Source: Amorphophallus konjac (taxonomy: Eukaryota; Streptophyta; Magnoliopsida; Alismatales; Araceae). From it: a DNA stretch of 64,000 nucleotides. Position 1 is the first letter of the stretch, and each line of letters begins with the position of its first letter. The position numbers and the translations under genes were made by a program. Under the pieces are notes generated by a model. That model did not search any database, was not told the origin of the DNA, and saw only the letters and a program-made list of their open reading frames with translations. The stretch spans positions 295,790,642-295,854,641 of the forward strand of contig CM040123.1 in assembly GCA_022559845.1 (NCBI GenBank), in the 5' to 3' direction. Below, in pieces: positions 1 through 10,921 of this stretch.

Positions 1-88
1 GAATACAGCTTGCCTTATTCTGAACCACATTCCCCTGAAACATAAAGATAGTAGTCCAATTGAACTTTAGAGAAATAGGGAACCTAGT

Positions 89-2035
89 TTGAAATTTCTC
101 AAAGTGTGGGGGTGCCTTGCAAAGGTACTTGTCCCTGAGCACAAGAGAAAGAAATTAGGGCCTAAGACAGTTGACGTTGTCTTCTTAAGCTATGCTAAAA
201 ATAGCTATGCATATAGATCTCTGGTTATTAAATCTGAAATTCCTGGCATAGTTGTTAACACCATAGTCAAGTTTCGAGATGCCACATTCTTCGAAAACAT
301 GTTTCCCATGAAGACTGGTGTACCTCAACATCTATCTTTTGAGACCGTAGCTTCTACATCTGATTCTATTCCAGAACATGTGGAAAGAATGACAAATGTG
401 GGGGCTGACGCATCCGGACTTCATCTTGATACTAGTGATCAGGAAGAAGTTGAACCAAGAAGCAGTAAAAGACAAAGAGTTGCCAAGGATTATGGAAGTG
501 ATTTTGTCACTTATCAGATCACGGGTGACCCTCCAACCTTTCGAGATGCTATGGCTTCACCTGAAGCGAGACATTGGAAAGATGCCATTAAGAGTGAGAT
601 TGATTCCATTCTTGCTAATGTCACTTTGGAATTAGTTGATCCTCCTCCTGGTTCAAAGGCCATTGGATGCAAATGGGTCTTTAAGAAGAAACTAAACCCA
701 GATGGAACCATTGACAAGTATAAAGCTAGGCTTGTGGCTAAGGGTTTCAAACAAACGGAGGGAATAGATTACTTTGATACCTATTCCCCTGTCACTAGGA
801 TGACCACAATCATGGTGCTTGTAGCACTGGCTTCCTTATATAATCTGACTGTCCATCAAATGGATGTCAAGACTACCTTTCTCAGTGGTGATCTTAATGA
901 AGAGATTTATATGGATCAGCCTGAAGGATTTGTGGCTCCAAGTAGTGAAAAGCAAGTTTGTAGACTTATCAATTCTCTGTATGGTTTGAAACAAGCCCCT
1001 AAGCAATGGCATGAGAAATTTGACATGTCTATCATGTCATTTGGCTTTATTGTCAATGAGTTTGATAAATGTGTCTATCACAAAGTTAAGGGTAATGAAT
1101 ATGTAATTTTATGCCTATATGTAGATGATATCTTGTTGTTTGGAAGCAATTTGGGAATTGTAAATGAGACCAAATCATTCTTAAGTAGCAGATTTGAAAT
1201 GAAGGATATGGGTGAGGAAAATGTGATTCTGGGACTGAGTCTTATTAGATCAGCTGAAGGTATAGCAATTTCTCAATCTCACTATGTTGAGAAAGTTTTA
1301 GAGAAATTTGACTATCAGAATTGCAAAGCAGTCTGTACACCCTATGATCCTTCTAGAATCTTTTGCAAGAACAAGAGTGGTGATCATGTGTCTCAATTGC
1401 GGTATTCACAGGTCATAGGAAGCTTAATGTATCTAGCAAACTGTTCTAGACTAGACATTTCATATGCTGTGTCTAAACTCAGTAGATACACAAGCTGTCC
1501 TGACCATACTCACTGGGAAGGCTTGGATAGGGTGCTGAGATACCTGAAAGGTACCATGACCCTAAGCTTGCATTTTGGGAAATTCCCTGCTGTTCTTGAG
1601 GGGTATAGTGATGCAAGTTGGATAGCTGAGAACTCAGGGAGTAATGGTGTCACAGGGTATGTCTTTACTCTAGGAGGTGGTGCAGTCACCTGGAGGTCGA
1701 CTAAACAAACCATCTTGTCTCGGTCTACTTTTGAGGCTAAGTTGTGTGCTTTGGATACTACTGCTATGGAGGCTGAATGGATCAGGGGTCTTCTTTCTGA
1801 ACTTCCCCTGATGAGTAAGCCTATACCTGCGATTTCGGTGCATTGTGACAATATGACCACAATTGTAAAGATTAAAAGTTCAAAGTACAATCAAAAGGAA
1901 AGGAGACATGTTCAACTCAGACTTAAGTATGTAAGGGAATTAGTGTCTCAAGGGGTGATAGTAGTGGATTTTGTTGGTACCAAGGACAGCATTGTTGATC
2001 CTCTGACTAAAGGACTAAATAAAAATCAAGTCTAA
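89..2035 (+). CDS. copia polyprotein fragment: integrase C-terminus, reverse transcriptase, RNase H
   Basis: This encodes the enzymes that copy element RNA into DNA. The frame is open upstream of 89 to the window edge except for one TAG at 68-70, so the true gene starts outside and the ATG at 89 is not a biological start. The integrase tail lies in about residues 1-120 (KFLKVWGC, FEN). RT covers about 190-430, with the catalytic YVDD at residues 344-347 and SLYGLKQAP upstream. RNase H starts near residue 505 (GYSDASW, Asp508) and runs to DPLTKGL at the C-terminus, which ends at a normal stop. From 89 on there is no frameshift or stop in 648 codons, so it is the best-preserved enzyme ORF here. 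The copia lineage is not certain. Nearest neighbours are its own 3' UTR and LTR. Confidence 0.93.
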   Translation: MKFLKVWGCLAKVLVPEHKRKKLGPKTVDVVFLSYAKNSYAYRSLVIKSEIPGIVVNTIVKFRDATFFENMFPMKTGVPQHLSFETVASTSDSIPEHVERMTNVGADASGLHLDTSDQEEVEPRSSKRQRVAKDYGSDFVTYQITGDPPTFRDAMASPEARHWKDAIKSEIDSILANVTLELVDPPPGSKAIGCKWVFKKKLNPDGTIDKYKARLVAKGFKQTEGIDYFDTYSPVTRMTTIMVLVALASLYNLTVHQMDVKTTFLSGDLNEEIYMDQPEGFVAPSSEKQVCRLINSLYGLKQAPKQWHEKFDMSIMSFGFIVNEFDKCVYHKVKGNEYVILCLYVDDILLFGSNLGIVNETKSFLSSRFEMKDMGEENVILGLSLIRSAEGIAISQSHYVEKVLEKFDYQNCKAVCTPYDPSRIFCKNKSGDHVSQLRYSQVIGSLMYLANCSRLDISYAVSKLSRYTSCPDHTHWEGLDRVLRYLKGTMTLSLHFGKFPAVLEGYSDASWIAENSGSNGVTGYVFTLGGGAVTWRSTKQTILSRSTFEAKLCALDTTAMEAEWIRGLLSELPLMSKPIPAISVHCDNMTTIVKIKSSKYNQKERRHVQLRLKYVRELVSQGVIVVDFVGTKDSIVDPLTKGLNKNQV

Positions 2036-2645
2036 AAGTTTAGGATGCGGATGGGACTGAAACCCATCAATTGTTCTCCTGTAGTGGCAACCCAACCTAT
2101 CTGAGTAGAGATCCTACAAAGAAGGTTCAATGTGGTAATAACAAGCTGCTGAGAGGACTGGAAGGCACTTATTTAGATAGATACTTTGTATCTGAGTTAC
2201 TCCCTTGCAATCCTAAACAAACTAGTGCATGCTATTGCAAGTTAAGGTTAAGTTGTAAACTTTTAATGGGTTCAAGCCTGTTAAGGCAGGATGTTAGCAA
2301 TGCATCCTTGGAGACGCCCACCTAAATGAGTACTACTGTGTGGCCATAGTTAACGAATTGGGTTATTCCTGAAAGTACTCTTGAATCAGGATAGGGCGCA
2401 TGGCCTTTAAAAGTGCCAGTTGTACTTTTTTCTACCCATGAAACCTTATATCATGTTGTCTTTCAACAAGTAACTCTCACATAAAGAATCAAGTTCAAGA
2501 TTAATTCACTTCAATTCTGTGGGGGGGTGAAAATTAGTACACTTAGGTAAAGGTTCAAACTCGAAAGGTACCTTTGCTGAAAGCATGATATGCTCTTTTC
2601 TCTTCTGTATGTTCCCTTTTATCAAACCTTGAGTTTGTGGGGGAA
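2036..2645 (+). other. copia 3' untranslated region and polypurine tract
   Basis: About 600 bases without convincing coding potential separate the pol stop from the LTR. The last bases before the LTR (2637-2645, GTGGGGGAA) form the polypurine tract that primes plus-strand DNA synthesis. A similar G-run lies at 2520-2527. A short ORF at 2071-2325 has no recognisable domain and is probably chance. Confidence 0.75.
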
Positions 2646-3664
2646 TGTTAGGTTGAAGATGTTTGGGAGCACATTTAAGAAACGAAAACTCAAAGGTTTT
2701 CTAAAGGGTGCTACCTCAAGTGTTGTGTTTTGTATGAAGACTTTAATCCCGTATTAGAAAACACAAAGAGGTGAGGGGACCTTATAGTTCCTAGGGGCCC
2801 TTGGACTATGTTTTATAGACAATAGTAGAGGTAAGCTAGGACCTATCACACGCACGCGCTGGGCCGGGCTAGCCTGGGCGGGCACGCGTCTGTGAGGTAC
2901 GTTTCCAGCCGGCTTGCCTTAGCACCATTTTAGATTTCCTTTTTGTCATTTTGCCCTTTCTTGGTGAGAAAGACTGGTCTCCTATGTTGGAGGCAAACCA
3001 TCACGGGTGTGGGCGCATATAGGGGGTGTTTAGCACTTTCCTAATCACTTTTTTACCCTAAGTGTGCCGTTTCACTTTCCAGAGGAACCGCTCGCGTACT
3101 GTCTCTTTTCTCACGTCTCCCTGTGATGACTACTGTTCGCCACTGTTCTTCTGCTCGCCGCGCTTCGCCGCAGCCTATGCAGATCCGTGGATCACTGTCT
3201 TCCTCGATGCAGTACCTACGCGCAGACGTCATCCCGTTGTTTTGCTCTTTTGCGGCCTTCTCTCTGTAGTGTTTGGTGCATGTTTTTAGACCTTTGCATT
3301 TTTCTTACGAAGAGATATAGGTTTCTCATGTAGCAAGTTTACGAGATTCCTAAGAGTGCACTCAATAATCTCGTGTTGGTAGCCGTATCCTGGGGGGAGA
3401 TCGCCATACCCGTCGCATCGGTTCTTGTGGGGGCGATATCTTCTATAAGGGGAGTCTCTTTGAGGTGCTTCTACCCTGATTTGCATATCTTAGTTTCACT
3501 ATCTTGTTATCATGTTAAAGTTAGTGTTTATGCTTATTCATATTGCTTCTTGGTTGCTCTTGATTAAATCCATTCCACATTGCCTTTTACTATGGTTCGC
3601 CGTGTGTATGTTGATGTCTGATTGCTGCCATGTTGTGGCCCTGCTCCACTATTTATTTCTAACA
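2646..3664 (+). repeat. copia 3' LTR, 1019 bp
   Basis: The LTR starts TGTTAG and ends CTAACA, a perfect 6-bp terminal inverted repeat, directly after the polypurine tract. It has the expected length for a copia LTR and a GC-rich patch around 2860-2905. It ends where homology to the interrupted family A LTR resumes. Confidence 0.85.
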
Positions 3665-6026
3665 AGAAGGCCACGAAGTTGCTGATTCGGTTCAGACAAA
3701 CATGAAGTAGGGTCGAGTTCCGGCCCAAAATTTGAAGTTTAGAACTATGTCTAGAGGTAGGTTATCTCATGAATGGCTCAAACTTGATGTTAGGAGTACA
3801 AGCCCTCAATTTGCAGTTGTTTTCATGCATTCTATGTGGAGTATTATGTGTTTTATTAGGACTATGCAGTTAGTTCATTTTCTATGCATGAACCCAGCCT
3901 TATTGAGATAAAAATAAAAAATTCTTCTCTATTTCACATCAACCCATGCATGTCCATGGTTTAAATCATTCTATCATGTCTTAAAAGCATGTTTTCATTG
4001 TTTAACAGGCATAACGTGCCCTAGATTAGCATTTTATATCACTGTTTTATAACTTCCATCAGTCAGACAGAAGACGGTCACCCAAGGACCGTAAGGCTTT
4101 CTTGCGGTCTAATGGAAAACCATTTTCTCATCTCTAAAATGGTCTATCACGAGACCATCTTGGACTCCTTGCAACCATTTCTTGACCGCTTTCGGGTTCT
4201 ATGAACTAGCCCAAACCTAAATTTGATATTTCATATATTTAGTATTATAATTATGTTACTCCTCATGCAACCATGTTTTATTTTCCTGTTAAACACCCTG
4301 TTTCAACATGAGCATGTCTTATAACCTTATTTTTCATTATTATACAATTTCAGGCCAAATGTTATAATTTTGTAAGTAAATGATTTCTATGTTGTGGACA
4401 TATTTCATGCGGCGTTAATATCACCGTTTTAACCCAGTGTTTCACCATTCCACTCTTATCCCCTGTCTTTCTTAAGTACATGGCGTATACCCCGGGATGA
4501 GACCATTAGATACACTTAGCACTTATAGGTAAATTTCTTGGACTTGTGAACCTCTTTGTTGGATATTCCTTCCACCGGACTAGGTGATCTTGTTTCAAGG
4601 CCTCTGTAAGACTCCGTGAGCCTGAGATACCCACTAGGACGCTGAGCTGGTTGTACCCTTAAAACCTAATTGTTAGAAAGCACTTAACCGGTGTTTTGAT
4701 GTTCTGGACCTTAGCGGCCTATGGTCGACCGCCAGAGGCACTTAGCGGCCCTTTATCTGACCGCTAAAGACCCCAAGCGGCCCTGTCATGATCGATAGGC
4801 TCCAGAAGGTTTCACTGCGTCGACACCTTCTCTCTTCATGCGTCGACTCTGTCCATAAAATGGTCTGGACATGACCGCATTTCTATCTGTAAACGGTCCT
4901 ATCTAGACCGCTTGACTGTGTAAATGGTCCAGTAAATGACCACTTTTTCCCAGATTATGTCTAACCCGAGGTTTGACCTTTGGGTTAGGTTTTATAAGTT
5001 TCTAGATGGTCTATTGATTGTCTAGAGCCTAATATCTTGTTCAATAAGCTATATAATAAATTATGGAAGTTAAAGAATATGTCGTTATGCTGCCGCATTC
5101 TCTCCGTGGCATAACCTTGCTCTAAGTCATTCTTGAACTCTCATGATTATTTATAGGTACATTCTTTGCCTTGGTTACATTATCATGGAAACTATTTTTG
5201 AATTGAATATTACTGGCTATACTTTATACTCGTGGAAGTAGCTGGATTTATAACGTGAAGATGTAGATCGGGCACTGATTGTGTCCAAGGGCTCTATGCT
5301 AGCCCCCTCGGCTGATTGTCAGAAACGTGCTATAAACCATGGGGTACGATGATACTGGCGTTGTATTGCGTTGGGAGTACTTTCTTTTATAAACGAGTGA
5401 AAACCACGAGGCAATCTAGTGACATTACATTCTTGCATGTTAAGTGACTTTCTAGAGCATAGTCTTCATGGTTATGAAAAGTGTGTTCTCGTTACATTCT
5501 TGTTCGTGAAAGGCCACAATTACGCTCGTATCTCATTTCTGATCATATCTTGTTACTTGTGTTACATTAGTTTTTCACCGCATGTTCTACTATCTTATTT
5601 CGGTTATCTTTACACTAGAGTAAAAATGCTAATCACATCAATATTACCTTCATGTTGATACGAAGATACCTACTGGGCAAGTGTGCTCATACCTACTTTC
5701 TTATATTTTCAAGAAATACTAGTGAATCGGATTCGGATTATGCAAGTAGCGGGTCCGAGAGCGATTGATGGTCCATTGGAATGAGAGAAGCCCTAATTAT
5801 CTAGTGTCTAGTCGAGTCATATTGTAATTTTTGATTTCTTGAGTCATATGATGTAAGGATGTCAAAGGCAATGGTCTTATGTACTTTTTGGTTATTATTA
5901 TTATGAAATAAAGTAAGAGTTTGAGTAATTACTTGCGCTTTGATTTCTTACTTGCTTGAGGCGTACTAGCCGACTGTCGACATTCCCGAGATTCCTTCCG
6001 CTGCATTAAAAGCTCGGGGCGTGACA
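3665..6026 (+). repeat. Ty3/gypsy LTR, family A, copy A1 (5' end cut by copia insertion)
   Basis: This is homologous to the minus-strand LTR at 44146-46926. Shared blocks include GGTAGGTTATCTCATGAATG near 3760, TTTCTTAAGTACATGGCG near 4468, AAACCATGGGGTACGATGA near 5335 and TTGATACGAAGATACCTACT near 5656. It ends GGGGCGTGACA at 6026, the same end used by the other copies. Between 4070 and 4960 it holds a series of short GCGGTC/GACCGC dyads, for example TTAGCGG and CCGCTAA flanking 4750. No gene is present. It is probably a Tekay/Del-like chromovirus LTR, judged from the gag linked to copy A3. Confidence 0.75.
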
Positions 6027-6527
6027 TATGATCTACATCTTGCTACTTGTGTTACTTTAGTTTTACACGTGTGTTTTACCGTATTTCATTTATCTTTATT
6101 CATAGTGATAAAATTTTAATTATTTAAATATTACCTTCATGTTGATACGAAGATACCTACTAGACAAGTGTGATCATTCCCTACTTTTCTAATCTTTTCA
6201 GGACATTCTAGCGGGTCGGGTTCAGACTACTCAAGTGATGGATCCGAGAGCGAATAAAGAAGAAGCAAAGCCTTAGATTATCATTAGTTGATAGTCAAGA
6301 GTGGCTATGTAATTTTTCTTTTTATTGAGTCTAGTAGATCAAGAGACAACCTTATGTAATTATGAATCATTATTATTAATAAAAGTTAGAATTTTGGTTA
6401 AATATTATGTACTCCATCTTTATGTGGATGTTTATTACGCTCTGATTATATTGCTAGCTTGAGGCGTATTGCCAGCTGTTCACGTTCCTGAATATCTTCC
6501 GCTGTACTTATATCTCAGGGCGTGACA
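6027..6527 (+). repeat. family A LTR fragment, copy A2 (3' 500 bp only)
   Basis: It repeats the last ~500 bases of copy A1 (from about 5530), including the TTGATACGAAGATACCTACT block and the GGGCGTGACA end at 6527. It directly abuts A1 with no internal region between. The terminal TGACA is shared with the first motif of the following LTR, so that border is uncertain by about 5 bases. Confidence 0.65.
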
Positions 6528-7200
6528 AATGGGTCACAATGTCAACAAACAGTTTTCAAGGCTGACAACAGAAGAGCTCAGGAGACAAATGGCTTCTAAG
6601 GTAGACAAATACCCGGCTAAGGGTGACAAATAAGTATATAAAGCCGACAAATGCCATGGTAAGGGTGAAAAATAGATAATATGGCTGACAAATGAATGGC
6701 TAGGCTGAAGAGCACAAAGAAGAAGAAGAAGGTCAACTCTATTTGCAAAGGGAGTTGACTGTAGTCAAAGCAACCTCAGTCAAAGTTGACTTTGGTCAAA
6801 GTCAACACTAGTCAAAGAGGCTCTAGCCAAGTTCATCCTCAAGTTGAATCAAGTCGGGTTGACTTAAGTCCAAGTCAACACCAGTTGAAGACAACCTCAA
6901 TCAAGCTCAGTTGAGACAAGTTCAAGTTACTCACCAGCTGCAGTGAACAAGGGTGAAAAATAGGCTTTACAAGTGACAAATGTGCAATAGTAGTGACAAA
7001 TGGCTAGCTAGTTGTGATAAATAGACGCTAGCAGTAACAAATAACTGCTAGTGGTGACAAATGGCTAAAGACGACGGCCCAAGGCTAAGGGATAAACACC
7101 TAAGGCAACGGCTCTCGGCGATAAGGGCGACAAATAGGTGCATACGGCTGACAAATGGCTATTAAGGGTGTAAAATAGGTTGGCAAGGGTGAAAAATGGA
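6523..7200 (+). repeat. U3 array of a short GACAAATGG-type motif with W-box-like cluster
   Basis: About sixteen variants of GRYGACAAATRG recur at irregular 15-40-base spacing (6523, 6581, 6623, 6645, 6973, 6993, 7056, 7128, 7150 and others). Between 6731 and 6880 about ten TTGAC/GTCAA cores appear on both strands, the core bound by WRKY factors in plants. The array lies upstream of the TATA box, the usual place for LTR enhancers. Confidence 0.6.
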
Positions 7201-8225
7201 CAGGCTCATGAGAAACTCAAGCAAACCACGTGAATTCGACCCCTAATGATTTACGCGTGATCCTAAGATGGCTGGCACGTTCTCATATGATTCCAGAGAG
7301 TGAATATTCCACCTTGCCAAGTGGACCAATGGAAGATTAGCATATTAATTAGGTTATCTAGAAGAATTCCGGAGGCTCTGTTATATATAAACTCTCTGAA
7401 CCCTTGAAGAGGGTGGCTGCTGCCTTCGAAGAGAACGAGAGTCTATCTGAGAGGAAGAAAAAGCCATTTCGTGACCAAGAAAGAAAGAGAGATACAAAGG
7501 AGAGAGTGGATCATAGCCCAATTTGAGTGAAGCTTGTTTCATCTTCGGAGAAAGCTCTTGAATCATATTCAGAGCTATATTTGCTTCTTCTTCTGTTGTA
7601 TTTTCGTTTCTCTTTTTTGTTTTCTTGATTTATGTTGAGTTAGTTCGTTCATTGTTCTATGGTGGTGCATTAGTGCACTAATCAGAGGTGTGGTCAGTGA
7701 TTACTGGTCACGATTTGGTTTTTGGACCAGGGTGCAAGGTGGGTTCCTCGTGTGCTACCTTAGTGTAGTGTCACTGATTCTATTGGGGTAGAATCAGGGG
7801 TGTGTTCATCAGGTTTAGTGAGCACGGGTTCCCTTTGTGTCTTTAGAGGAAGGGAGAAGGTTGTTCCTTCGGTGAGCAAGCTGTGTGATCAGCTACTATA
7901 GCGGTTTCATCCGTGTTTAGTGAAGCCTCATCCTGATCAGGTGAGGGGTTGACGTAGATTGTTGGAAGCAATCGAACCACCTAAAAATCTCAGTGTCTTG
8001 TGATTGATTTCCATATCTTCAATCCCCGTTCTCTAGCTCAGCTTCAGTACCATGCGCCTAAAGTGTTTGTAAATGCTTCTTTACGATGGAATGAACTAAA
8101 ATTGTCATTCATTTATCTAGTTCTTCTCTATCAAATTTGAGTGTTAGTTTAAATTTCTTAAATCGACTTATTAAAAGGTGTTGATCTATTCACCCCCCTC
8201 TAGATCTGCATTGTCATTCTCATCA
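6528..8225 (+). repeat. copia-type LTR (SIRE/Maximus-like), boundaries approximate
   Basis: The layout is that of a long plant copia LTR. A motif-array U3 (6523-7200) is followed by a TATA box at 7382-7390. The R/U5 holds several dyads (7670-7946), then AACCACCTAAAAATCTC near 7976 and ATTCACCCCCCTCTAGATCT near 8189. The last two blocks also occur, on the opposite strand, in the LTR at 61737-64000, which supports the family call. No primer site follows it, so it is a solo or truncated LTR. Family A sequence resumes at about 8226. Short ORFs inside are spurious. Confidence 0.6.
7382..7390 (+). promoter_or_regulatory. TATA box of the 6.5-8.2 kb LTR
   Basis: TATATATAA lies between the U3 motif array and the dyad-rich R/U5, at the position expected for an LTR promoter. 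Confidence 0.5.
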
Positions 8226-9994
8226 GATATTAGGTCCTATTCCTAGTTATTATCTTACATTCATGATTTTGGTTATATTGTGCATTCACCATGATAGATT
8301 TCATGTTTTTCAGGTGTTATAAACTTATTTTAATTTTATGCTAATTTCATGCCAAAACCATATAGTTTGTATTAAAGTTAATTTCATATGGCTTATGGAA
8401 CTTGTTACATTGATGATTTGATCGATGTTTCTACATGGTTCACTCTCATCTCTAAGTCTTTCTTAAGTACATAGCGCATATTCCGGTATGATGCTATGAG
8501 TTACACTTGCACATAATAGGCACACTCTCTTGGACTTGTGATCCTCCCCGTTGGATATTCCTTCCACTGGACAAGGTGATCATGTTTCAAGGCCTCCGTA
8601 AGTCTCTGCGAGTCTAGGATTCCCACTAGGACGCCGAGCGGGTTCTACCCTAAAAGCCCAATGGTTTAGAAAGCACTTATATTACCGGCGTTTTCTGCAA
8701 CCCGGTCAAAAAGTGGTTCTCAGGCGACCGCTACCTTCAAGTAGCGGTCCTGGCATGACCGCCTTCTGCCAGATCAATCCTGCGTCGACTCCAAATGATA
8801 GCAGTCTCGATCTAACCGCTATATTCGAGAAACGGTCCTAAACAGACCGCCTTCTCCTATCTTATTGTGAAACCCTAGGTTTGAGCCAAGGGTTGGTGCT
8901 ACTCTGTTCCTATATGGTCTAATAATTATCTGGAACCCAAACCTTATTCAACAAGTTATTAATGTACTATGAAAAGTAATGAATGTACCGTTATGTTGCC
9001 GGATTCCTCCCGTAGCATGACCTTACCTTAATTCGACCTTGAACTCACATGTTCTTATTTTTGGTGCATTCTTACCTTGATATTATTATCATGAATTATT
9101 ATTTGAACTTTACATTATCGGCCAAACTTTATTATTTCCTCGTGGAGGTAGCTTGATTTGTAACTTGAAGATGCAAGAGCAGACACGGACAGTGTCCAAG
9201 GGCTCGACACTAGCCCCCTCGACGGATGGCCGGAAACATGCTGTAAACCATGGGGTATGATGAACACTGGCATAGCATTGCACCGGGAGTACTTTTTTAT
9301 AAACAGGTGAAAACCACGAGGCTCATCATGAAATTATACATTCTTGTTACATGACTTTCTAGCGCATAGCCTATATGGTTATGAAAAGTACATTCTCGTT
9401 ACATGCTCGTACATTCTCGTTACATAAAAGGCCACATTACATTCTTGCTTGATCATGCTCTCATTATAAATGAATTCTCACATCTATATAGTCTATGCAT
9501 TGTTACTTGCGTTATTATGTTGGTTTTATCACATGTTTCACCGTATTTCCTTTATCTTACCTTCTAAAGCTAAATTGTTAATGACTTAAACTTGTTTTCA
9601 AATTGATACGAAGACACCTACTAGGCAAGTGTGCTCATTCCTTACTTTTCCAATCTTTTCAGGAAACTCTAGCGGATCGGATTTCGACTACTCGAATGAT
9701 AGATCCGAGGGCGAGAGCAAATGAAGAACAAGAGAAGCCCTAGAATGCTAGAGTGTTATAAGTCGATTATGTAATTTTCTTTTTATTAAGTCTAGTGCGA
9801 TGTTATGTAAAGAAGTCAAGTGTCTTTGTAAACTTATGATCATTATTCAATAAGATTGGAGTTTGATTAAATATTGTGCATTCCTCTTTATGTGTGGATG
9901 TTATAGCGCTCTGATTATCATGCTACCGTGAGGCTTATCTTGCCGGCTGTTCACGTTCCCGACTTGTTTCCGCTGCATATCTCGAGGCATGACA
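8226..9994 (+). repeat. family A LTR, copy A3 (5'-truncated; 5' LTR of a gypsy element)
   Basis: It shares with A1 the TTTCTTAAGTACAT block (8459), the GGCCTCCGTAAGTCT block (8590), AAACCATGGGGTA (9245) and TTGATACGAAGACACCTACT (9602). It ends GGCATGACA at 9994, followed within 8 bases by a degraded primer site. A perfect 9-bp dyad (GACCGCTAC at 8726, GTAGCGGTC at 8741) sits in its middle. Its first part is missing where the copia-type LTR lies. Confidence 0.7.
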
Positions 9995-10001
9995 GTTAAG
10001 T

Positions 10002-10018
10002 TGGTATGTAAGTCCTAG
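10002..10018 (+). other. degraded primer-binding site
   Basis: TGGTATGTAAGTCCTAGG aligns with the primer site of the related element at 41916 and with the initiator tRNA-Met complement TGGTATCAGAGCC, with several substitutions. It lies just after the LTR end. Confidence 0.5.
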
Positions 10019-10214
10019 GAAAATGTTATGTCATAGGCTAAGTCCAAGGTTTAAGGACCCATACCTATGAACTAGGAAAGAAATTTCTAAACCCATGTGA
10101 GATTGGGTAGATCCTGGGATGTGATAGTTAATTAGAAATTTATCTTAGGAAAATCTTCCTAAAATTCCAAGGAAATAACTAAGTGTTTATTTTCTCAGGC
10201 ACCTCATTCTCACA

Positions 10215-10921
10215 ATGGCCACTAAACGTGCTAATTGGGAAGCTATGCAACAAACGGTTGCGGGTCTCACCCAGGCCCTATAAACCGTTGCTCAAGCTGG
10301 CACGTAGGATGGTGCTGGTGACTTGCATCGTAACTTCCATAGTATGAATCCTCTGTGGTTCTCTGGATCGTCAAATCCTGATGAATCTAAAAATTGGATT
10401 CACGAGATGGACCGGATCTTCAACATGATGCAATGCTCGGACGAAGAGAAGGTCTTACTCGTCCTGTTTCAACTCAATAAGGATGCGCGCACATGGTGGA
10501 AGGCCACCTCTGCATATCAACAAAATGAACAACTCACTTGGAAAGAGTTTCTTGAACTCTTCCGAGAGCAATATTTCTCTGAGCATGTCAAGGAGAGGAA
10601 GGCTGGGGAGTTCACCTCGCCGCGGCAAGGTATGATGTCCATGGCGAAGTATGAATTGCAATTTTCTTGCCTGGCACCTTATGCTCCACACCTAGTGGCT
10701 ACAGAGATCTTAAAGGCCAACAGGTTTATGGATGGGTTACGTCCTGTCTTTATTCAACAACTCGGCCCACAAAACATCTGGACCTATACGGAAATGGTCC
10801 ACCGAGACCATTTATGCGAAAGGAGCTTGGAGAAGGTCGAGAAGTTTAGTGGCAAAGGAAAGGAGTCGAGCCGAAGGTTTGACAAATGAGGAAAGAAAGA
10901 AGATAAATTCAGTATCATGGG
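10215..10921 (+). pseudogene. Ty3/gypsy gag remnant (Tekay/Del-like)
   Basis: Gag forms the particle shell. The frame starts at ATG 10215 and is homologous to the gag at 42079, sharing MNP, W.HEM.RIF..MQC and DE.VLL..FQL. It carries stops TAA at 10281 and TAG at 10305, then an open stretch of 188 codons (10323-10886) holding the gag helical core (EFLELFREQYFSEHVKERKA, FMDGLRP). A third stop is at 10887. All pieces are in one frame. The gene is cut at 10921 by a minus-strand LTR before any zinc knuckle, protease or RT. It cannot make a working Gag. Confidence 0.85.

Larger units (their letters stand above)
1..3664 (+). mobile_element. Ty1/copia retrotransposon, 5'-truncated by window edge
   Basis: The window opens inside the pol gene of a copia element and runs through RT, RNase H, a 3' untranslated region, a polypurine tract and a complete 3' LTR. 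The gene order integrase-RT-RNase H is diagnostic of Ty1/copia. It interrupts a gypsy LTR of family A, whose sequence resumes at 3665. The five bases after the LTR (AGAAG, 3665-3669) would be the target-site duplication, but the other end lies outside the window. Confidence 0.9.

Noticed and set aside
2071..2325. 84-codon ORF after the copia pol, possible env-like gene
   Set aside because: Too short, no signal peptide or membrane segment, and it lies in a typical copia 3' UTR.
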